From contig JAQIWT010000091.1 of assembly GCA_034696485.1 (NCBI GenBank), positions 1-36,869 of the forward strand: a stretch of DNA of 36,869 nt. Reading direction: 5' to 3'. The notes below the pieces were generated by a model, which did no database searches, was not told the DNA's origin, and saw nothing but the letters and a program-made list of their open reading frames with translations. This document shows positions 29,129 to 36,869 of the stretch, piece after piece. The position numbers and the translations under genes are program-made. Source of the DNA: Isohypsibius dastychi (Eukaryota; Tardigrada; Eutardigrada; Parachela; Isohypsibiidae). Position 1 is the stretch's first letter; every line of letters starts with the position of its first letter.

Positions 29129-31509
29129 GACTTCTGATCTGTTTGAAAATCAATGGTGATTGACGCGGGATTTTAGAACCACTTTGGAGCACATAACTCC
29201 CGTGCTGATAATAATGTCCGGAAGAAAAAGCTCATTATCTCCGCGGAGAGGATAGGATACTCATAGCTTTCCTTGAAAATCAGTGACATAGTTGGAATTT
29301 TTGAAAATGTCACGCATTTCTCGAAATGCATAACGGTTCTATGAACACGACAGATGTACGGTCGCTTCTCACTTTCGAATGTGAGAATCTCACAATACTC
29401 ATTACTTAACTCAGGGATAAGAGCGATAATTTGTTAACTTCTTACGTTTATTCATGTGTCAGTTGATTTCCCTACGGTATTCTGTTTTTTTGTCGGTTTT
29501 TCGTGTTAGAATATGGGTCCTCGTCTTACTTGTCATAGGATGGTTACTTTGCGCGCGGTGGTTTGTGGCTTTTTTCTTGCCGGAAATGAAATTTAGGATT
29601 CCCTCAGCAAATGGGGTTTGTCGTTATTTTTGTAATTTAGCTTTTATTACTAATGCGTTTCACGATTTTAGTCATATTGATTTTTGAACGATTTGAAGTC
29701 GCTGACGCTCCGCGCTGAATGAAGATCGATATGAGCCGTGCCGTGTTACAGGAGATTCATTTAAGTGCTTGTTGATTTATCTCGATTGTTTTCGGGGCAT
29801 TTAAAGTGACCTTCATTGTCCCAAATTCGCATTTGTGAGCATATATGGTCGCTTTTGAAAAACTCGCTTCCGAAATTGTACGAAGGATGTTGTTTTTCGC
29901 CTGCTGGTTTCGTTAATTCACGAGAAATTTGTTCGCGTTGGTCGGTCTCGGAGCGGAAAATGCGGGCGGTAGAACATGTCAGCGTGTAAGACATTTATTC
30001 GTCTCTCTCCAGAATATGTTCGTTAATCCAGAGTAGATAGAATAAGACTGAATCCCGGGAAGACGGAAATGAAACGAAGCACATGATGCAATTGGGACTG
30101 TTATCACGCAAAATGAAATGGCACCGCAGGCTCCGAATGTGACTTTGCGGGAAATTGCAGTTCTCTCTTTCAGTACAACCTCTTCGGGACTTTTATTTCA
30201 GTCTATGCATGTCGACAGTAAACTCTGAAATTGATCCTGGTTTTCCAGGCAGAGATCAGTCACTGGCCTCAAACTATCAGCCGAGTGCGATTTGCCGGGT
30301 ACGCGATCGTTTTTCTTGTTAATTCAATCGACGTTTTCGGCAGTCTCTGATTTAATCCCTCAAAAAATCAGGTCAGGTACGAGAATTCATCCCTGTTTTA
30401 GGTAAGCTTGTATTGTGGATATCTCGTAACATAAATTGTTCTCTACCCGTCATATTTCTGTCTGAGTTTATATCATTTAATCTATTGAATCCAAAAATAC
30501 CTGATTTCTAGATCATTGAGTTTCCAGAGTTCGATAATATGAATTATATGCTTCAATAAGATTGCGGATAATTTTTTGTTTTTGACTGCCAAAAAAAGAA
30601 GATACAAGCTTTGATCACCAACGAGGAATCTTCTGTACTAGTATTTCTTTGAAATGCACGCCGGAAGAATTGCTGAAACAACAGGATATGCGATGCTAAT
30701 TAATTTCTGTTTTCTTTTGGTGTTATATTGGCTTCTGCTCACTTTTAGAGAAGGGAAATGTGCCGTCGAGTCACGCTTCCGTTGGCCTAGAGCATCAACT
30801 CATACCAACAAGCTGATTTTCGCAAGTTATTTTTGTCTCTCATCAGTATCTCGTGGGCGAGTCTGAATGAATTTGGTTGATATGAAATTGAAATTATTGG
30901 GGTAGACCACATGTGGTCATTTCACACTGATTTGTCTGACCGGCAATTTCAGGGCTAGCGATGGCTGAAGCAGAAGCCGAGATCCGTATATCTGGAGCTG
31001 TATCGACTCATTCGAGGGTTTTGATAGAACGAAGAAGTTATTTTCTGGTTAGTTACAATTTTTATTTACTACCCTCTTAGTGGATTGGATGACTGAAACG
31101 CAGTTTACATTATAATTTCACGAACGTTTCTGACTGCAGAAGGTTCTTGATTATCCGGCAGTATTTTATGTTTTGAAAACCGCGCCAGGATTTGTGTTTT
31201 ATATGGTGTGCTTGCGGGAGTTTCAAGTGGATATTTGAGTTTGAATGACTCAATATAGAAGTACTGTACGTTTGTGTTTTGTAATACTCGTGCTCATTCA
31301 GTGAACCAACGAGTCTGTGGTTCGTTTATTCTCAAGCTCTACCGTCTTTGAAAGCATTTTTTATTGTTTCGTCGCCCTTGATAAAAGAGCGAATGTTTAC
31401 TTGAAAGTTTTGCTTGGCGGCGATTACGATGGTGAAAGCAAATCTGATTAAACTCATGTCTTTCTTTTTCTTTGTAGCAAGGACGATATAGTAAGCGTCT
31501 AAACTCGGC
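29129..31509. other. Long region without a supported coding exon; probable DLGAP 5' region
   Basis: Some 2.4 kb between the divergent 154-residue gene and DLGAP. Short T-rich open frames at 29454-29687 and 30654-30866 have hydrophobic stretches but no other support. An acceptor-like TTTCTTTGTAG ends near 31480, just before the DLGAP ATG, suggesting a leader exon upstream. In-frame TAA about 15 nt upstream of the ATG closes the frame. Confidence 0.45.
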
Positions 31510-34437
31510 ATGGCATCTGTGGCTTTTGCTATAGATAAAGATGTGTCCACCATGTCAAGTATGAAAAATAACCTTGGATACTCGACCGCATCTCCATCCG
31601 GCGATGGACCACAACATACTCTCAAACTCAACCGCTTGTTTACCAGTGAATCTCAATCCAAGAATGCCGCACTAAATGGATCTGCTTCCCTGCCGCGGGA
31701 AGAACTCAAGCCTCTCAAGGGAATCCTTGTGAATCAGGTTCGGTCATAATATATTCTGCTAATCCAGCCATAATTTTGTTTTGAAAGTTGAGTCACCCGG
31801 TTTGTTTCTAGTTATTATTCTAGTTTTATTAATATATTTTCAGGACGAGATTTTGAAATTGCCAAGTTCAGTCTTGAAGTTTATTTAGTTTCTGGGTATA
31901 ATATAGGAATATTTTGGTTGATGCGGTGATTAGTAGACATGATTTTCCCAACATACAAATTGATTTTTCGCCAGAGTCTTGTTTCAAATTCGTCTTCACG
32001 TGCTTGTTCAAGCCATTAAGTTGCCCACTAACAGAAAAGTTTGGGTTTGTTTGCAGTGTTAAATCGGCAGTCAGATGGAGAGGTGGAGCCTCTTCCGTTC
32101 CCATTTCCTCCAGATGCTTACTAAAGTTGTGAACGTGCCTCTGCAAAGTATTGATTGAACCTTTGTTTACAGAGCTCTAAGAGCCACGACACAACCCCGA
32201 TCTCATCACCCCGCAATCTCCCAGACAGTAGCAATTCTGCACGGACTCTCCCTCCAACGACGCAAAAACGCAACACTTCCGCCTCCACAGTTGCCGATTT
32301 TTTGAAGAAATTCTCGCCAAAACTCAGTCGTTCCAAGAAATCTCTCCAGTGGTACACCGTTGATATTCAGCCCAGTAATTCGAGCTCCGCAACTGATAAC
32401 TCCCATTCATCGGATTACGAGAACGACCCAACTGTTCGGGAATTGCAGAATGGCCGGATTAGCTCGGAGTTTAGTTCGGAAATGTCCGAGTGTTTATCGA
32501 AGAATATTCCTGCTGCGGCACGAAACGGGAATCTGAATGGTGTTTCTTCTCGTGCAATCTCATCCAAGCCCTCGGATCTAACTGACTTTGTTCGGACCAA
32601 CGGATTTCACAACCACGAAGAAATCTTGACTTCGTCGAAATCGATGCCTGCGACACCAGTCTCCTCTAATCAAGGTCCCTGGCGGATGATGATGGTTGAC
32701 ATTGACATCGAGAAAAATGGTGGTGGACCAAAGAACCTCCGTCAAGAGTTCTTTAAGGCCAGTTTAGAGCAGTCTCCACCAAAGCAAGTAGCCTTCCAAA
32801 TGCCTTTATACAACCTTCAGGTGAGAACCTCGTTTTAGGTTTTGTTTTTTATTCTTGGTCGGTAAAATTTTTGGTTTTGTACCTGGAAAATACAATGTCT
32901 TTGTTGTTCTGTGTTATCTGAATTGTCTTTTGATGAATAGGTTCATTTATAACATATTTGTCGGTTTTTCGTCAGCATATGAAAGAAAAGTTGTTTTTCC
33001 TTGCGTTGTGAATATTGCATTTTGTTTTTCACCGTAAAACTTGCCCGATCAGCATAATCGTTTCAGACAACTTGTCCGTTCTGCTCAATATTTAGTCGCC
33101 GTATGGCCATATGAGTTGAAGGTTAGGTGAAGGTCTTGATGCTCGTCATTTTTCACCAAGTTGCCGATAAATCTTATTGATGGTGCTGTTTACAAAACCG
33201 AGCATTTTTCAGGCTGCTCCTGTCTCAGCTCCTTTGGACAGTTTGCGAGATCACATCCCATCATATATCAAACTGAGCAGAGCTCTCAATGGATATAGTG
33301 CACGGAATATGTACACTTCCAAGAAGCTAGTCAGCAGTCGTGATTATAATTCTCTTCTTTGTAAAAGCGAAGAGTTCTTGAATCGTGATAATCTAACCGC
33401 GTCAACACGAGGACGACCCTTGGAGCCCGTGTCGGCCCGTGGGAATGTTGACCCGGCTAAAGATTACCGGCGTGCTGCATCAGCTGATCGCGAATCGTCG
33501 TTCCATGCTCGACGCGGAATCTTCGAAAATCGGAGTATTGCTGAAAAAAACGTGGTCAGGCAGGAATCGCAAATCACGAAAAAGAGCACTCCATTGCGAC
33601 CAGGACATGAATTTCTCCAGAAGCTCGATGCGGAGGTTATTAGTTTGCGAACATTATGCGAACACGGGGAGAAAGAACTTACAGATGATATGCCTGAAGA
33701 AGGTACTAGTAAATTATAGTTATGATTATCATGATTACCCTCCACATATTTTACTTTGACTTCCGAATTCGGTGACAATTTATTAAGCATCGTTTTAACT
33801 GGTTTCATTTGACAGCATTGGAGCAGTTGCGTTCAGCCATTGGGAAAACAAAGCTTTTGCTTACCCAAAAGTTCGAGCAGTTTCGGGGTCTGTGCGTGAA
33901 AAACATTGTAAGTTATTTTCTCCGCTAGACTTTCATGGAAAAGTTGGTTTTCCCAAGTGGTTAGTTTGAATTAACAGTGTTTTGTCCTAGAACGAGACTG
34001 AAGCGGAACCACTGAAAACCACCGTATCAGATCTGCAAGGATTCTGGGATATGATGTCCATTCAAGTTTGCGACGTAAGGCGGATGTTTGTTGAGGTTGA
34101 CCGACTCAAGTCCGGTGAATGGAAAAGTGAAGCCTTGCATACTTCTAATGGAGTGGATGGAAAAGCTAGTTCGGTCAGTGGGGTTACCGGCGCATCTGAA
34201 TCTCCGAAGTTATCCGTGGGTGCCAATCCGGTACGAAGGACGTCGAAACCGAAAGTGACCTTCCAGTTGAACGAACGTGATGTGCAGCGGAAAGAAATAA
34301 TAGCCGCTAAACGCCGAGCTTTCGAGGAGCAGCAGCAGAACCAGGCTGCTCCTGATGGATCTTCACCCTCGCGGTCCGGGTCCATCGATGTGGACCCAGA
34401 AGTGCAGATTTTCATGCCAACAGCGGACGTGAATTGA
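31510..34437 (+). CDS. DLGAP: DLGAP (GKAP/SAPAP) family scaffold protein
   Basis: DLGAP proteins link DLG/PSD-95 guanylate-kinase domains to Shank at synapses; a related branch acts in mitosis. Exons: 31510-31737, 32173-32820, 33213-33702, 33816-33907, 33991-34437, joining to 634 residues. The first 415 residues are Ser/Arg/Asn-rich and probably disordered (FLKKFSPKLSRSKKSLQW, DYRRAASADRESS). The conserved C-terminal GKAP homology domain begins near 418: RPGHEFLQKLDAEV, SAIGKTKLLLTQKFEQFRGL, DLQGFWDMMSIQVCDV, MFVEVDRLKSGEW. After it comes a Lys/Arg/Gln-rich helix (RKEIIAAKRRAFEEQQQN). The C-terminus is VQIFMPTADVN. It resembles the vertebrate ending (IEIYIPEAQTRL) but lacks the TRL-type PDZ ligand. 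In-frame TAA precedes the ATG. Confidence 0.92.
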
Positions 34438-35468
34438 TTAGCTTAATGTTTCTTTTTTATGGTTTTTGCGAAGTGAATTATTCTTGTTGTGATTTTCGAT
34501 CTTTGTTGATGAAATCTCTGGAGGAGAAAGGAAATTCTCACATCTCGCGTTATCGGTTCTTACATGACATGACAGAAGCTCTCTGATGTTCAGACTGACC
34601 TTTGGCTGAATTTTGCGTTTCGCTTAAGCGCTTAACGCTATGGCGTTTGTTGAATATGACTCGGTTTCGACCATAAGGTCATAATAAAATTATTCTCTTT
34701 GATTCGTTGTGTTTTTTTGCGTTTCGATTACGGGAAGGCGTTGAGGGATGGTGTTTGGCGAACAGAATACTTATCGCATTCGTAGTTTTCTATCTAAGAT
34801 CACGAAACACTCGTTCGAGTTCTGGTGGACATGGTCCAAGCAATATAGAAGCGTAAGCTACCAGTTACCTTGGAGTAAGGTATCTGTTTAATAATATTTT
34901 CCAAACACCTTTTTTGGCTGTGCCGGCTGATTACCCACAAATAATTATTAGTATCCTGTGAATCACATGGACGAAACAGCAGTCGAAATAAAATTCAGGA
35001 GTGAATATCGTGGCGATGCACTCGGAGATGGAAATCCGGAAAGCAAACAAACCTTCCTTACAGACGGCATTTGAGGTACAGGTACGGCATACAGCAGGTA
35101 GCTTAAGTTATGGTACGCCCCCTTGGAAGCAGGTGCAACGGTAAATAGTCCGTCTGCATATTTTTCCGCATTCTGCGAGTTTTCACGGCCAGCATCTCAT
35201 CCTCGGCTTTCACGAAACAGCAGCACCTTTGCGTTTTCGAATTTTACATTGAAGTTTCATCCCGTTTATTCCATCTTGAGTGGAATTATACGGCCATCTT
35301 CGTTCTGGCGATCATCTCAACACATGGCGATGGAAGAAGTTTAGTCAGGAAACTTTCAACGCTAGTCTCTGACTGAGCAGGAAGCAAGACCGCCTTTGAA
35401 TTTTGACAGCCACACAGGCAGAACCAAATCACAAACATCGGACAAGCGTCGGACCTAATTTTAGCAAG
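34438..35468. other. Intergenic between DLGAP and the LIM gene
   Basis: It contains the DLGAP 3' UTR and the LIM gene 5' flank. No exon, RNA gene or transposon is recognised. An open frame at 35123-35344 is unsupported. Confidence 0.5.
34683..34688 (+). terminator. Polyadenylation signal of DLGAP
   Basis: A canonical AATAAA lies about 245 nt after the DLGAP stop codon, followed by a T/G-rich stretch. Confidence 0.55.
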
Positions 35469-35476
35469 TATAAAAA
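35469..35476 (+). promoter_or_regulatory. TATA box of the LASP-like gene
   Basis: TATAAAAA lies 183 nt upstream of the LIM-gene ATG. With a start about 30 nt downstream, the leader would be about 150 nt. Confidence 0.45.
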
Positions 35477-35651
35477 CACCAAAATAGTGCAAGACTGTTT
35501 TGCTCGCTCTTCCTGATGTTGACTCATTTCTGCTCCTCAGAATAATCGCAAAATCTGGAGTGCTTTCTGCTGGCTGATCTTTGTTGACCTGGAATTACCC
35601 TCTGTTGTTTTCGGATTCTAAATCAGCGGAGCGGACTATCAATCCGGCAAT

Positions 35652-35800
35652 ATGAGTGCAAGCAATATGAATGCTCCTAAACCTTGCGCCAGTACGTAGT
35701 TTTCGTTTTGAAAAAATATTTGGGAAAATGCAAAATCGTTGATTTCGTAGGATGCGAGAAGAGCTGCTATCCTTTGGAACAACTGAAGTGTTTAGACAAG
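35652..35800 (+). CDS. LASP: LASP/nebulette-like LIM domain protein, first two coding exons (partial)
   Basis: Exons: 35652-35691 and 35751-35800, joined in phase 1; the second ends at AAG|GTGAGC in phase 0. The 30 residues visible are MSASNMNAPKP followed by the first half of a LIM zinc finger, CARCEKSCYPLEQLKCLDK. This aligns with the start of LASP1 (CARCGKIVYPTEKVNCLDK), where the next residues supply the WHK-C-F-C ligands. LASP and nebulette bind actin and localise to adhesion sites or Z-discs. No exon carrying the second half of the zinc finger was found before the window end, so the gene continues to the right. Another single-LIM family (CRP type) is possible but fits less well. Confidence 0.7.
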
Positions 35801-36869
35801 GTGAGCTGTCACTACAGTCGTTCTTATTTTCATGAATGCAAACGCGCTTGAAAGATTAGCTTTCATATGATTATGACAAGTCTGCTTGCATATTACTTGT
35901 CCATCCGGTGGGGAATTTTTTGCTGAAATCATCGTCCACTCATAAATTTATTAGATTGACAATTTTCTGATCAGTAATTTTAACGGAGAAAAATTGTTTA
36001 GCCTTGCTAAGAAGTTCAGCGCGTACTGTAACTGCAGGTCGATTTGTGTTTTGATGTAATTGGAGATGGATCATCGGATATTGATTCCAATTCGAGTCTG
36101 CATTTATTCATGAATTTTTGATCCGAGCTCATGCTTGATTCTTTCTGGAGATATTTGCTTGACTTCCTTTTGACTTTGTCCGTTACTCGGAGCAGTTTCT
36201 TGACTTCAACGCTCGAAGAGTTCCCTGTGGAATCAGCGGGAAATAGACCGGAAGCCTTGGTGTTAATGTACTATTCTTACGCTGATGCAGTTTTCCAGTT
36301 TGGGTAATGTTTGGTGGCAGATGCTAACCAGAGGCCGTTTGGAAGAATGCTCATTCCGATCGATGAAGTTTTATGGATCGGGGCCCTAATTTCGCGGCAT
36401 TTAGAGCTCGTCTCGTTTCGTCAAAGACGACGGGTGCCCCATTGTAAAATTATGGGGTTATTTATGAGAAATGTCAATTCGGTGTCCATATCATTTGCTC
36501 TTGATTAACGCGCTCTTTAACTGAAGTCAGAATCCTCACTTTTCAATTTTAAATAATTTCTCTGATATTTTTAAAAAAATATTTGTCATTTTCGCTCATC
36601 GACTTTACCAATTATAACGCGCCCTTTGGCTGACAACTCCGAAGCATACATTTTTGACGAGCGGAACTATTACAACGTGTGTGTTCCTACCAGAAAAGAC
36701 CTGCAAGAGGGACACCGTAGACTTAACACAGGGGCTGTCCGGCAAGAGGGACACTTATTTTCTCGTCGATTTGTTGAACCAACTTCGATTTTCACCATAA
36801 ATATTGTAGAGCAACATGTTCTGCTTGAGTATTAATTTTTATGGGGCGATTGAGGGTGAAATGGAGTTT
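35801..36869 (+). other. Probable long intron of the LASP-like gene
   Basis: No LIM-completing exon (Trp-His, Cys-x2-Cys) is found on the plus strand. A 13-bp direct repeat, GCAAGAGGGACAC, occurs at 36703-36715 and 36742-36754 within a short open frame (36626-36835) that lacks other support. Confidence 0.4.

Noticed and set aside
29454-29687. A hydrophobic plus-strand open frame
   Set aside because: A T-rich stretch in the DLGAP upstream region; hydrophobicity follows from base composition and no other support exists.
30654-30866. A small plus-strand open frame with a signal-peptide-like Leu stretch
   Set aside because: It has an ATG and a hydrophobic core but no recognisable mature part, no conserved motif and no polyadenylation signal; more likely DLGAP leader or intron.
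32058-32126. Possible cassette exon in DLGAP intron 1 (QSDGEVEPLPFPF)
   Set aside because: The acceptor is good but the protein-like frame requires phase 1, while the preceding exon ends in phase 0, and the frame reaches TAA without a donor.

Overview
The window looks like nuclear DNA of a compact-genome bilaterian animal. Every recognisable gene is metazoan (PIX RhoGEF, TENT4 poly(A) polymerase, RSPRY1, SLC35F-type transporter, DLGAP, LASP-type LIM protein). Genes are broken by many short introns (mostly about 45-300 nt) with GTAAGT, GTACGT or GTGAGT donors and TTNCAG acceptors. My best guess is an ecdysozoan such as a tardigrade; this rests on gene style only and is not proven. All exon models below were assembled by hand from reading frame, splice signals and phase continuity.

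Layout from left to right: a perfect 28-bp hairpin (133-224); a small unrecognised gene (524-1254); a complete 15-exon beta-PIX/ARHGEF7 orthologue (1893-4891); a cluster of three related glycine-rich genes with Arg/Lys cleavage sites (5630-10107), with degenerate coding fragments between the first two (6895-7380); a complete TENT4 non-canonical poly(A) polymerase (11937-17749) with a 2.3-kb first intron; on the minus strand a convergent RSPRY1 (22110-18504), a ten-cysteine Ly6/uPAR protein (23998-23305), a cystine-knot miniprotein (24787-24563) and an SLC35F-like transporter (27437-25314); a 396-bp MITE with perfect terminal inverted repeats and a 9-bp target duplication (27972-28367); an orphan 154-residue gene (29128-28497); then on the plus strand DLGAP (31510-34437) and the first two coding exons of a LASP-like LIM gene (35652-35800) that runs off the right edge.

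The genes do not form an operon or pathway. PIX and DLGAP both belong to signalling or synaptic scaffolds, and TENT4 and RSPRY1 are housekeeping or regulatory. The lineage-specific part is the secreted or membrane material: the glycine-rich trio, the Ly6 protein and the knottin.

The two strongest observations for follow-up are: (1) the glycine-rich trio, in which each gene carries a 15-18 nt microexon flanked by phase-1 introns, and two of the three share a GIGSLLGRRKREL block; (2) a 57-nt intron in the Ly6 gene whose sequence is a 44/46-identical tandem copy of the following exon, apparently a young intron created by tandem duplication of an AG|GT-containing exon segment.
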